Assembly (NCBI RefSeq): GCF_002234615.1
Contig: NZ_NMQW01000035.1
Location: 1 to 64,000, forward strand
Length of the DNA: 64,000 nucleotides
Source: Paenibacillus rigui
Lineage (GTDB): Bacteria > Bacillota > Bacilli > Paenibacillales > NBRC-103111
Reading direction: 5' to 3'
The notes under the pieces were generated by a model. It was not told the origin of the DNA and did no database searches. It saw nothing but the letters and a program-made list of their open reading frames with translations. The translations under genes and the position numbers were made by a program. This document shows, in pieces, positions 16,987-25,019 of this stretch; the first letter of the stretch is position 1, and every line of letters starts with the position of its first letter.

Positions 16987-18012
16987 GTGCCGAATCATTT
17001 GTACACCCCATTCAAGCTCAAAGGTCTGGAGTTAAAGAATCGAATCGTCATGCCGCCGATGTGCCAATATTCCGTTGAGGCCAAGGACGGTACGCCGACG
17101 GACTGGCATTTCGTTCACTATACATCCCGTGCCATTGGAGGCACAGGACTCATCATCATAGAGATGACCGATGTGGAGCCGGACGGCCGGATTTCCGACT
17201 ATGATCTGGGACTGTGGTCGGATGAGCAGATCCCCGCGTTCAAGCGAATCATCTCTGAGGCGCATAAATATGGAAGCAAGGTAGGTATTCAAATCGCCCA
17301 TGCCGGCCGAAAAGCGGAGGATGCCCCGGTACCTGTCGGTCCTTCGGATATTCCGGTCACCCCGTCCAGCAAGAAGCCGAGAGCTTTGACCACGGAGGAA
17401 GTGAAGGCGATGGTCGGTAAATTCCAGGAGGGTGCCCGCAGAGCGGTAGAAGCAGGCGTTGATACACTTGAAATCCATGGAGCTCACGGCTATTTGATTC
17501 ATCAGTTCCACTCCCCTGCCATTAATAACCGTGAAGACGAATATGGCAAGGATTTGGCCAAATTCGGGGTAGAGGTTATCCAGGCTATCAAGGCCGTAAT
17601 GCCTGAGGATATGCCGCTGATTATGCGAATATCCGCCATCGAGTACATGGACGGAGGCTACGATCTGGAGCACAGCATCGAGATTGGGCGTAAATATAAA
17701 GAGGCCGGCGTCGATATGTTCCATATCAGCAGTGGAGGGGAAGGACCTGCCGGCGCAAGAAAGCCGGGAAATTACCCGGGCTATCAGGTGCCTATGGCCC
17801 GCGCGTTCAAGCAAGCGCTGCATGTGCCGGTGATTGCCGTAGGCAATCTGGACGATCCGAAGCTTGCGGAATCGATCATCGCCAATGAGGATGCCGATTT
17901 GACCGGTGTCGCGAGAGGGATGCTCCGCGATCCTTACTGGGCCCTCCACGCCATTGCAGAAGTGAACGGCAAGGAAGCGATACCCCCGAAGCAGTATGAA
18001 AGAGCTTATTAA
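16987..18012 (+). CDS. namA: NADPH dehydrogenase NamA (old yellow enzyme)
   Basis: A 341-residue FMN-dependent ene-reductase close to Bacillus YqjM (about 338 residues). It has the LKGLELKNRIVMPPMCQYS N terminus with the flavin-tuning cysteine, the active-site pair in GAHGYLIHQF, and GVARGMLRDPYW. It reduces activated C=C bonds of enones and nitro compounds in detoxification. The GTG at 16987 follows AGAGGAGAG by 6-7 bp; the longer upstream frame has no family similarity. The gene is single. Confidence 0.93.
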   Translation: MPNHLYTPFKLKGLELKNRIVMPPMCQYSVEAKDGTPTDWHFVHYTSRAIGGTGLIIIEMTDVEPDGRISDYDLGLWSDEQIPAFKRIISEAHKYGSKVGIQIAHAGRKAEDAPVPVGPSDIPVTPSSKKPRALTTEEVKAMVGKFQEGARRAVEAGVDTLEIHGAHGYLIHQFHSPAINNREDEYGKDLAKFGVEVIQAIKAVMPEDMPLIMRISAIEYMDGGYDLEHSIEIGRKYKEAGVDMFHISSGGEGPAGARKPGNYPGYQVPMARAFKQALHVPVIAVGNLDDPKLAESIIANEDADLTGVARGMLRDPYWALHAIAEVNGKEAIPPKQYERAY

Positions 18013-18064
18013 GCAGCCCGGCTGTCCTGAAAAGAATACATCGCTCGCGTCATTCGTAGGTTAA

Positions 18065-18227
18065 TCCCAAAAAGGCAGGGACTTCTGCAAGAGAGCGCTG
18101 AAAAACGAACGGAGTGGACGGAATCGTTCTGTAGAAGCGTAAGCTTACAACAGCGATCGGCAGAACGATCTGTACACGAAGCCGTAGCTTTTTCAGCGGC
18201 ATCACTTCAAGTACCTGCCTTTTTTGG
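18065..18227. repeat. Dispersed hairpin repeat, copy A
   Basis: A 163-bp imperfect palindrome between namA and the insertion sequence. Outer arms CCCAAAAAGGCAGG and CCTGCCTTTTTTGGG pair, as do GCGCTGAAAAA/TTTTTCAGCGGC and ACGGAATCGTTCTG/CAGAACGATCTGT. The core GTAGAAGCGTAAGC ... ACAACAGCGATCGG is shared with copies B and C. This copy lacks the central GTCCCCG stem. It may also act as a terminator for namA. Confidence 0.75.
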
Positions 18228-18353
18228 GGTTTATGTTGGCCATTGCCCCCCTCTAAGTTTATATAAAAAGGCTCTTTTCTGAAATATTGTTGCTATTAGA
18301 GAGCCTGTGATTAAATAGAACCAGAACATTCGTTTGTAGGGGGCTGACTCACA

Positions 18354-19364
18354 ATGAACTGGCAATCTGTATTCGGTGATTTTAGTGATTTAACAAAGTC
18401 TGAGCAACATTCATTATTTCAGGCTATTAGAGATACGTTATTTTTAGAGCCGAAAGATGATATTGCTAATATGGTTGGAGAAATTCGGGAAGTTCGTTTT
18501 AGCAATGGTTTGGCTTGTATTCACTGTGGAAGTGTTGGCATCAAACGAAATGGAAAGTATCGTTCCCGTCAAAGATATTTATGTAAGGACTGTGGGAGGA
18601 CATTTAATGACATGACCGCCAGCCCTATTTCAGGAACACATCACCCTCATAAATGGCTGAAATACTTTAACATGATGGTTGAAGGCGTTCCACTGCCTAA
18701 AATTGCAGAAGAATTAGAAATCCATATTTCAACTGCTTTCTATTGGCGGCATAAGATATTAAACGCCTTGCGTTCTCTTGGGTTTGCGAAGCTAAGAGGT
18801 ATCATTGAAAGTGATGAAACTTACTTTCTGGAAAGCGATAAAGGTAAGAAAGACGTAACTCATCGTAAACCCCGAAAGCGAGGAGGGAAAGCGAAGAAGC
18901 GTGGTATCAGTTCAGAACAAATAAGTATTGTTGTTGCTCATGACCGTAATGGTAACGTATTATCCAAAATGGCAGGGCGTGGACGAATCACTGCTGATGA
19001 AATCGACCACTCTCTTGATGGATTCCTTGATGAAGAAATTGTACTTTGTTCAGATTCAGCCACTAATTATAAAGCATTCGCAAAAAAGAAAGGCATACCA
19101 CATGAGATATTAAATGCCCATAAGGGCATTCGTATAAAGAAAGGTGTTTTTCTTATCCAACACGTTAATGCCTATCACCGGCGGTTAAAGAAATGGATGG
19201 AACGCTTTAATGGTGTGGCTACGGAGTATATAGACAACTATTTGTTTTGGTTTCGTTTTTTAGAATTGCACAAGCAATTGGACAAGAATCTGCGAAGAAA
19301 AACAATGGTGTTGGAAGCTTGTAAGCAAGTGAATTTTATGACAACGGCAACATTACGGGCATAA
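18354..19364 (+). CDS. IS1595-family transposase (ISXO2-like)
   Basis: A 336-residue transposase. An N-terminal zinc ribbon (C55-x2-C58 ... C77-x2-C80) precedes a helical DNA-binding region and the ISXO2-like catalytic domain. Probable catalytic residues are D154 (ESDETYF), D234 (CSDSATNY) and the HVN segment around 270-272, as in DD(N/E) members of the family. The length is full and the frame is intact, so the element may be active. A hairpin AACCAGTTG/CAACTGGTT just after the stop (19368-19394) separates it from the convergent passenger gene. Confidence 0.93.
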   Translation: MNWQSVFGDFSDLTKSEQHSLFQAIRDTLFLEPKDDIANMVGEIREVRFSNGLACIHCGSVGIKRNGKYRSRQRYLCKDCGRTFNDMTASPISGTHHPHKWLKYFNMMVEGVPLPKIAEELEIHISTAFYWRHKILNALRSLGFAKLRGIIESDETYFLESDKGKKDVTHRKPRKRGGKAKKRGISSEQISIVVAHDRNGNVLSKMAGRGRITADEIDHSLDGFLDEEIVLCSDSATNYKAFAKKKGIPHEILNAHKGIRIKKGVFLIQHVNAYHRRLKKWMERFNGVATEYIDNYLFWFRFLELHKQLDKNLRRKTMVLEACKQVNFMTTATLRA

Positions 19365-19404
19365 AAAAACCAGTTGATTGAGAGCAACTGGTTCAATAAA
19401 GGTT

Positions 19405-19782
19405 TTATATTGGATATTCATTCAACCAAATTAATGCTTGTTCATAATCATCAAAAAATTTTACAGATTCTTTTGTATTGGATTGTTGTAAATAATTCAT
19501 TATCTCCCCTTCTTCAAGGAGAAACGCAATTGCCTTACTGTGATTCAAAATGGTTTCATTGAAGAACTTATCTTTCCATGCTTTTTGAACAGAAAAATGA
19601 TTTGGCGTGTATCCTTTTCTATCCACCAACAATTTGTATTTTCGACCCTCGGAAATGAATTGCTGACAAACCTGCTCGAAGCCATTAAACCATTCATAAA
19701 CATCATCTGTTTTAATCTTGCCAATTAGATGGGTAAAAATTACATCTCCTGAAACTGTTGTGCTGATATTCTGTTTACTCAA
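19405..19782 (-). CDS. STAS/SpoIIAA-like passenger protein inside the IS
   Basis: A 125-residue cytoplasmic protein from a TTG at 19782, preceded by AAGGGAGAT. A longer ATG start at 19863 would begin within the terminal repeat and is less likely. The pattern ISTTVSGDVIFTHLIGKIKTDDVYEWFNGFEQVC ... KLLVDRKG ... KAIAFLLEEGE ... FFDDYEQALIWL resembles SpoIIAA-like/STAS-fold proteins, which end with a similar D-x-x-x-A-x-x-WL segment. It is not needed for transposition by any known mechanism, so it is cargo. Family assignment is by motif pattern only. Confidence 0.6.
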   Translation of the reverse strand: MSKQNISTTVSGDVIFTHLIGKIKTDDVYEWFNGFEQVCQQFISEGRKYKLLVDRKGYTPNHFSVQKAWKDKFFNETILNHSKAIAFLLEEGEIMNYLQQSNTKESVKFFDDYEQALIWLNEYPI

Positions 19783-19963
19783 CTTGGAATCATCTCCCTT
19801 AATTACAATTATGCGTAAAAATCTCATAAAATCAATAAGGATTCTTACGCAATAAAGCAACATTATTTACGAAAAGAGCCTATAAAAAAGAACGCTTGCT
19901 TTTTTATATAATCACGGATATCATATATCTATGAAGTATGTATTATGGAGAGGGGATGCAAGG

Positions 19964-20848
19964 ATGGATTTTGCTGAATTGTTCGATCCTGAGGTATGGG
20001 AAAAGGCATGGAACGAGGACCCGCATGGCTTCGCATCAAGGATGCGTTCGGCCGGTGTAGACCCTGTGCACTCTTTTGATCACAAAGCGGAGGCATTCGA
20101 CCGTCAGGCCTTCAGTGAAGAAGGCATCCGCCGGCGGAACCGGATTATGGGCTGGCTGGAGGAGGGGGGCGTACGGTTCGAGGGGGCCTCGGTTCTCGAC
20201 GTCGGAGCCGCATCGGGAGGATTTTCCGTTCCGTTCACAGAACGGGGAGCCAAGGTGACTGCCGTGGAGCCGAACGGGCCGCTCTCCACGCTGCTCGAAG
20301 CCAACAATGCGAACAGAGTACAGGGACGCATTCATCTTGTGCGAGAGCCGTTCGAGCGGATCGATTACGCATCGCGCGGCTGGGAGAAGGCATTTGATCT
20401 TGTGTTCGCTTCGATGTGCCCGGCAGCCTCCAACTGGGAGGGTATTGAGAAGCTGATCGGCTGCGCAGCACAATTTTGCTATATCAGCACGTCGGCCGGC
20501 CCCCGGGAGCACAGCTTGACAACGGAGGTGCTGCCCCTCCTAAGGAAGGAGCCGACGGAGACGGAACGGTCGGATATGGGTTATCTGATGCAGCTCCTGT
20601 TTGTAAAAGGCTACGCCTACCGGTCTATTGTTACGCGGGAATATACGGAACGGGAAATGTCCCATGAGGCTGCCGTGGCTGAAACGATGCAGGAGCTGCG
20701 GCATCGCTACCTGTCTGCGGAGGAGCGGAGCCAAGACATCGTCAACGACTACGTGCGCCGCACTTATCCGAACGGCAAGGTTGCGGTTCGCAGCGGCGGC
20801 CGCTTCGGCAAGGTGCTGATCCAGCTAGCGGATGAGCGAATGAAGTGA
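19964..20848 (+). CDS. Class I SAM-dependent methyltransferase
   Basis: About 294 residues with a Rossmann fold: ASVLDVGAASGGFSVPFTERGAKVTAVEPNG holds motif I and the acidic ribose-binding residue. Downstream FDLVFASMCPAASNWEGIEKLIG is the post-I region. The N terminus (WEKAWNEDPHGFASRMRSAG) resembles small-molecule or cobalamin-pathway-associated methyltransferases of Firmicutes, but the substrate is unknown. The ATG at 19964 has GGAGAGGGG 8 bp upstream; an earlier in-frame ATG at 19931 lacks one. It lies 84 bp past the IS right end. Confidence 0.8.
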   Translation: MDFAELFDPEVWEKAWNEDPHGFASRMRSAGVDPVHSFDHKAEAFDRQAFSEEGIRRRNRIMGWLEEGGVRFEGASVLDVGAASGGFSVPFTERGAKVTAVEPNGPLSTLLEANNANRVQGRIHLVREPFERIDYASRGWEKAFDLVFASMCPAASNWEGIEKLIGCAAQFCYISTSAGPREHSLTTEVLPLLRKEPTETERSDMGYLMQLLFVKGYAYRSIVTREYTEREMSHEAAVAETMQELRHRYLSAEERSQDIVNDYVRRTYPNGKVAVRSGGRFGKVLIQLADERMK

Positions 20849-20943
20849 GGAAGCTGCTCCCTGCTGAAGTCGGGTCTGCCCGGCCAGGCGGGGCTTGGCA
20901 TGAAACGGATTTGTTCAAAGAAGCTTCCTTCGGGAAGAGGCCA

Positions 20944-21092
20944 CTGAAAAACGGGCGGAGTGGACGGAAACGTTCTGTAGAAGCGTAAGCGTTCGCCTTT
21001 GTCCCCGGATTTTGACCGCTATAAGCGGGTTGAAATGGATAAAATCCGGGGACAACAGCGATCGGAAGAATGATCCGTCCATGCAGCTGGAA
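20944..21092. repeat. Dispersed hairpin repeat, copy B
   Basis: Shares the core GTAGAAGCGTAAGCGTTCGC ... GGGGACAACAGCGATCGG with copies A and C. A perfect 14-bp central stem TGTCCCCGGATTTT/AAAATCCGGGGACA and outer arms GGACGGA...TTCT/AGAA...TCCGTCC make one long hairpin. It fills the gap 20849-21155 upstream of the GH105 gene; a TATAAT at 21119-21124 just after it may be that gene's -10 box. Confidence 0.75.
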
Positions 21093-21155
21093 TGGATGTA
21101 TTTCATGCGGATATGCATTATAATGGATAATTATACTCCAGGAGGTGCACCGCCG

Positions 21156-22259
21156 TTGTCCTATCCTATGATCCAGCGTCTAAAAGAGCAGTATAAAGAA
21201 AGTGAGAAATGGTATTCTTTAAGATGGCATTATATTGAAAGCTGCATTCTGAAATCGTATCAGGACAGCTACAAGCAGTCTGGGAGTGAGGCAGACTATC
21301 TTTTTGTCAAACAATTTATCGACCGTCTCTACAATACGGAGGGGAGCATTCCGGTGATCGACGTAACGTACTACAGCATCGATCAAATCCGTATGGCGAC
21401 GGTGCTCTTCGGGCTTTATGAGAAGGAGCGGGATCCTAAATACAAGCGCGTGATGGATCAAATCTACAATCAATTGAAAACGTATCCAAGAACAGAAGCC
21501 GGCAGCTTTTGGCATAAGGAAAATTACCCATATCAGGTATGGCTTGACGGATTGTATATGGGTCAGCCCTTTTATGTTCAGTACATTAAGGAATTCGGCG
21601 AGGTGAAGGATTACACCGATACGCTGAATCAGTTCGCGAATGTGCGAAAATATATTTATGACATCGGCAAGCACCTGTATGTACATGCTTATGACGAGAG
21701 CCGCGCCATGTTCTGGTGCGATAAGGAGACGGGACGTTCGCCCCATGTGTGGGGACGGGCTGTAGGCTGGCTGGCCATGGCGCTGGTTGACGTACTGGAG
21801 CAGCTGGAAGGAGAGCCGGCCGATACCGATTCACTGAAGGCAATGCTGAAGGAAACGGTGGAGGACATGCTCGTTCATCAGCATGAAGAGGGCATGTGGT
21901 ACCAAGTTGTCGATCACGCAGGCGAGCCGGGCAATTATTTGGAATCCAGCGGGACCCTGATGCTAGCTTATGCGATGCTCAAAGGCGTGCGTCTCGGTTA
22001 TCTTCCGCAGCAACATGCGGCCCGGGGTCGGCTGGCCTTCGACGGGACGGTAAGCCGCTATGTGCGGGAGGGAGACGACGGCGAGGTGCTGCTGGGCGGC
22101 ATTTGCCGGAGCGCGGGGCTCGGCACGAATCCGGACACAGGCATTGTGCGGGACGGAACGTACGAGTATTACACGCAGGGGGAGAAGATTGTCGAGAACA
22201 ACGGGCACGGCGTGGCGCCGCTGCTTATGGCGTACAATGAAATGCTGCGCTTAGGGTAG
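21156..22259 (+). CDS. GH105 unsaturated rhamnogalacturonyl/glucuronyl hydrolase
   Basis: About 367 residues, an (alpha/alpha)6-barrel hydrolase of family GH105 (YteR/YesR type). These remove the 4,5-unsaturated uronic acid left by polysaccharide lyases, for example on rhamnogalacturonan. Motifs: VWLDGLYMGQPF with a likely catalytic Asp, and GRAVGWLAMALVDVLEQL. No signal peptide, so it acts in the cytoplasm on imported oligosaccharides. The TTG at 21156 lies 10 bp after AGGAGG; the longer frame to 21012 overlaps repeat B and is not believable. No pectin operon partner is adjacent. Confidence 0.87.
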   Translation: MSYPMIQRLKEQYKESEKWYSLRWHYIESCILKSYQDSYKQSGSEADYLFVKQFIDRLYNTEGSIPVIDVTYYSIDQIRMATVLFGLYEKERDPKYKRVMDQIYNQLKTYPRTEAGSFWHKENYPYQVWLDGLYMGQPFYVQYIKEFGEVKDYTDTLNQFANVRKYIYDIGKHLYVHAYDESRAMFWCDKETGRSPHVWGRAVGWLAMALVDVLEQLEGEPADTDSLKAMLKETVEDMLVHQHEEGMWYQVVDHAGEPGNYLESSGTLMLAYAMLKGVRLGYLPQQHAARGRLAFDGTVSRYVREGDDGEVLLGGICRSAGLGTNPDTGIVRDGTYEYYTQGEKIVENNGHGVAPLLMAYNEMLRLG

Positions 22260-22395
22260 GCAGACCTTTGTAGGTCACACCTGACGCTTTGTCTCTTACG
22301 CGGCCGTACGAGATGCGGTCCGGGCGGTGCCGCTTGTCCAATCGGGCGGGTTCAATCTGTACCGGATCGCCCTATGGAATGGGGAGCTGCAGTGG

Positions 22396-22424
22396 TTGAC
22401 ACGTGCAGTATCGGCGGGTAAGAT
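22396..22424 (+). promoter_or_regulatory. Sigma-A promoter of the first LacI gene
   Basis: TTGACA (22396-22401), 17-bp spacer, TAAGAT (22419-22424). Confidence 0.7.
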
Positions 22425-22502
22425 GAAAAAACAATCTTGAGTTGATTCTAATCAGGCGTCATGCCTGCCGCGGATGATCTAAGTATCGGGGTGTACTCCA
22501 TA

Positions 22503-23525
22503 ATGGCCAGTATTAAAGAAATCGCCCGGTTGGCGAATGTTTCCCAAGGGACAGCCTCTCTCGTGCTGAACGGCAAAGGCGAGCAGTACCGGATCTCGGC
22601 CGCTACGCAGCAAAAAATATTGGAAGCTGCGCGCGAGCTGAACTATCAACCGAATATTTCGGCGCGCCGATTGCGCAGCGGCGGGGAAACCGTGCTGCCG
22701 ATTATTGCGCTGTTCTGGGCGCTGGATACGCGGACCGTGCTGATCAGCCGATTTTTAAAAGGGTTTCAGCACATGCTGAGCTCCATCGAGGGTGAGTATG
22801 AGCTGCTCATTCAGCCCTACGTCGGCAACCAGCTAAGCGAGGTCCGAAGTTTGGTTACCGGTACCCGGTTCAACGGTGCCGTCATCGCTAATCCGACGGA
22901 GAAGGACGAGGCGTTCCTGGAGCAGGCGCAGCTGAACGTACCCATTGTCCTGTACCAACGCGGCTCGGAGAAATATGCGTCCGTCAATGTCGACAGCTTC
23001 AAAAGCGGCGAAGCCGTTGCACAGCTGTTCGCTGACCGTGGGCACCGCAGCATCGGTGCGATCGTGCCCGATGTATCGTCCAGAGCGATCAGGCTGCGCA
23101 AGGAAGGCTTTTTGTCCAAAGCGTCGCAGCTTGGTCTGGAGGTGCGGCCCGAGCATGTCGTGTTCGCCGAGTTTTCCGAGCACGGCGGATTCGACGGAAT
23201 CAAGCGCCTGCTGGATCAGCAGGGGGATCCGCCTACCGCTTTGTTCGTCATTAGCGATCAGATGGCCGTGGGCGCGCTGTCCGCTCTGCATGAGCTCGGC
23301 AAAAGCGTGCCGCAGGACATGGAGCTGGTCGGACACGACAATGACGACGTCACGCAGTTCACCATCCCCCCTTTATCCACGGTACACTTGCCGGTAGAAG
23401 AAATGGCAGGGGAATGCGTGAAGTTGCTGATTGATCTTATGCATCACAAGGTCGCGGGAGCGACCGCCCGGTGGATGGATACGCACATCGTTTTCCGCAA
23501 ATCATGCGGGGCTGCGGCGGAGTAA
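22503..23525 (+). CDS. LacI-family regulator (paralog 1)
   Basis: A 340-residue regulator: LacI helix-turn-helix at 1-55 (MASIKEIARLANVSQGTASLVLNGKG) and a periplasmic-binding-protein-like ligand domain ending with IPPLSTVHLPVEEMAGECVKLL. It is closely similar along its whole length to the gene at 23807, including the helix-turn-helix and the ALDTRTVLI.RFLKG segment, so the two arose by tandem duplication. It lies 1.5 kb upstream of a sugar ABC importer and probably controls it. The ATG at 22503 aligns with the start of the paralog. Confidence 0.92.
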   Translation: MASIKEIARLANVSQGTASLVLNGKGEQYRISAATQQKILEAARELNYQPNISARRLRSGGETVLPIIALFWALDTRTVLISRFLKGFQHMLSSIEGEYELLIQPYVGNQLSEVRSLVTGTRFNGAVIANPTEKDEAFLEQAQLNVPIVLYQRGSEKYASVNVDSFKSGEAVAQLFADRGHRSIGAIVPDVSSRAIRLRKEGFLSKASQLGLEVRPEHVVFAEFSEHGGFDGIKRLLDQQGDPPTALFVISDQMAVGALSALHELGKSVPQDMELVGHDNDDVTQFTIPPLSTVHLPVEEMAGECVKLLIDLMHHKVAGATARWMDTHIVFRKSCGAAAE

Positions 23526-23567
23526 GGCATAAGACATAAGGTATACAACCGATATAGTTAGAAAGGC

Positions 23568-23610
23568 AAGCTCTTCATCGACATTCCGTCGAAGGAGAGC
23601 TTATTTTTTT
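23568..23610 (+). terminator. Terminator after LacI paralog 1
   Basis: AAGCTCTTC...GAC/GTC...GAAGGAGAGCTT hairpin followed by ATTTTTTT. Confidence 0.85.
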
Positions 23611-23677
23611 CACCAATCGCTGAATGCCGTCGCTCATCTTCGCGAGGCTTCGATAGAGGTTTTTTCATGCGGGGTTA

Positions 23678-23746
23678 TTGACATGAAAGCGCTTGTGAAA
23701 TATACTAAAAACGTATTAGCAAAACGTATTAGCAAAACGTATTAGC
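23678..23746 (+). promoter_or_regulatory. Promoter with spacer operator and triple 13-bp repeats
   Basis: TTGACA (23678-23683), 17-bp spacer carrying AAAGCGCTTG (partial LacI/CcpA-like palindrome), and TATACT (23701-23706). Three perfect tandem copies of AAAACGTATTAGC follow at 23708-23720, 23721-23733 and 23734-23746, starting at about -5. They look like a repressor array. Confidence 0.75.
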
Positions 23747-23806
23747 AGCTGGCGTCAGTGGGGTATCACAGCATAGCTTACTGCGTTTCGTAATGGGGTG
23801 TAGGGA

Positions 23807-24835
23807 ATGGCCAGCATTAAAGAGATTGCACGGCTTGCGAATGTCGCCCAAGGGACAGCCTCTATGGTGCTGAATGGCAAGGGAGATCAATACCGTATAT
23901 CTGCCGTGACCCAGCAGAAGATTTATGAAGCCGCACAGCAGCTGAATTATCAGCCGAATATTTCGGCACGACGGCTGCGGAGCGGCGGTGAAACCGTCCT
24001 GCCGATTATCGCGCTTTTCTGGTCGCTGGATACGCGTACGGTTCTGATCAACCGGTTTCTGAAAGGAATTCAGGACTGCATTGTGTCTTTGGACCAGGAG
24101 TACGAGCTGCTGATTCAGCCGTATGTGGGTACGCGGCTGCACGAGGTGCGGAGCTTGTTGACGGGGACTCGGTATAACGGTGCCATTATCGCGAATGCGA
24201 CGGAAGCGGATGAGCAGTATTTGGAGCAATCCCAGCTGATGGTCCCTGTTGTGCTGTACCAGCGCACGTCCGAGAAATACAGCTGCGTCTATGTTGACAG
24301 CTTCAAGACCGGCGAAGAGGTGGCACAGCTATTCGCCGACCGAGGACATCGCAAGGTAGGCGCCATCGTCCCGGGACTTTCTTCCAAAGCGATTCTTCTA
24401 AGGCTGGAGGGGTTTATCTCCAAGGCCAAGGAGCTGGGAATGGAGCTGGCCGGAAATCATACGGTCTACAGTGACTTTTCCGAAGCAGGAGGCTATCAAG
24501 CGGTACAGCAGCTGCTTGCAGCCGGAGAACCGCGGCCGACAGCCGTATTTTCGCTCAGTGATCAGATGGCCGTAGGCGCTTTGATGGCACTGAATGAAGC
24601 GGGTCTTCACGTGCCGGATGACATTGAGCTCATGGGGCATGATGACGACGACGTGACACGCTATACCATCCCGCCGCTATCGACAGTTCACCTGCCCGTG
24701 GAAGAAATGGCTGCGGAATGCGTGTCCCTGTTAACCGACCTGATGCAGCATAAATCGAAGGTGCAAGCCGGGAACGTATTCAGATCCCATATGGTGCTGC
24801 GCCAATCCTGCGGAGGCGAGGGTCGCTTCCCGTAA
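23807..24835 (+). CDS. LacI-family regulator (paralog 2)
   Basis: A 342-residue LacI-type regulator, near-twin of the gene at 22503. The helix-turn-helix differs mainly at ANVAQGTASMVLNGKGDQYRIS versus ANVSQGTASLVLNGKGEQYRIS, so the two may recognise related operators. The ligand domain diverges more, suggesting different or competing sugars. The promoter in front has an internal palindrome and three 13-bp repeats, suggesting tight auto- or cross-regulation. It is followed after 184 bp by the importer operon. Confidence 0.92.
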   Translation: MASIKEIARLANVAQGTASMVLNGKGDQYRISAVTQQKIYEAAQQLNYQPNISARRLRSGGETVLPIIALFWSLDTRTVLINRFLKGIQDCIVSLDQEYELLIQPYVGTRLHEVRSLLTGTRYNGAIIANATEADEQYLEQSQLMVPVVLYQRTSEKYSCVYVDSFKTGEEVAQLFADRGHRKVGAIVPGLSSKAILLRLEGFISKAKELGMELAGNHTVYSDFSEAGGYQAVQQLLAAGEPRPTAVFSLSDQMAVGALMALNEAGLHVPDDIELMGHDDDDVTRYTIPPLSTVHLPVEEMAAECVSLLTDLMQHKSKVQAGNVFRSHMVLRQSCGGEGRFP

Positions 24836-24897
24836 TCCGTAACCTGTACTTGCGGGGAACGATGATTTTAAAAGAATGCAGCTTATTTACTGAAAAA

Positions 24898-24910
24898 GAA
24901 AGCGCTTTAA
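24898..24910 (+). promoter_or_regulatory. AAAGCGCTTT palindrome upstream of the sugar importer
   Basis: A GAAAGCGCTTTAA segment, a 10-bp perfect palindrome within a cre-like sequence (TGAAAGCGCTTTCA consensus), 110 bp before the binding-protein gene. It may be a CcpA site or an operator for the adjacent LacI regulators. Confidence 0.5.
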
Positions 24911-25019
24911 TCCAAGCGCAGCCTGACGCACTTGCTTAACAGCCGCCGGCTTTGGACATACAAGGTTACCGGGAAGCGGGCCGCTTTAAGACATAGAAGA
25001 CAATTGGGGAGGTTTTTTT

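Larger units (their letters stand above)
18270..19880 (+). mobile_element. IS1595-family insertion sequence (complete)
   Basis: The element is 1611 bp. The left end GGCTCTTTTCTGAAATATTG and the right end (reverse complement GGCTCTTTTCGTAAATAATG) form terminal inverted repeats of 24 bp with three mismatches. Both ends are flanked by the direct repeat TATAAAAA (18262-18269 and 19881-19888), an 8-bp target duplication as expected for IS1595. It encodes a transposase and a convergent passenger gene, is AT-rich compared with the surrounding DNA, and appears intact. Confidence 0.95.

Noticed and set aside
20915-21118. Small open frame reading ...IRGQRRTLTLLQ... on the minus strand
   Set aside because: It is a translation of dispersed repeat copy B, not a gene.
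23708-23746. CRISPR-like repeat
   Set aside because: Three adjacent 13-bp copies without spacers and no cas genes; it is an operator-type tandem repeat.
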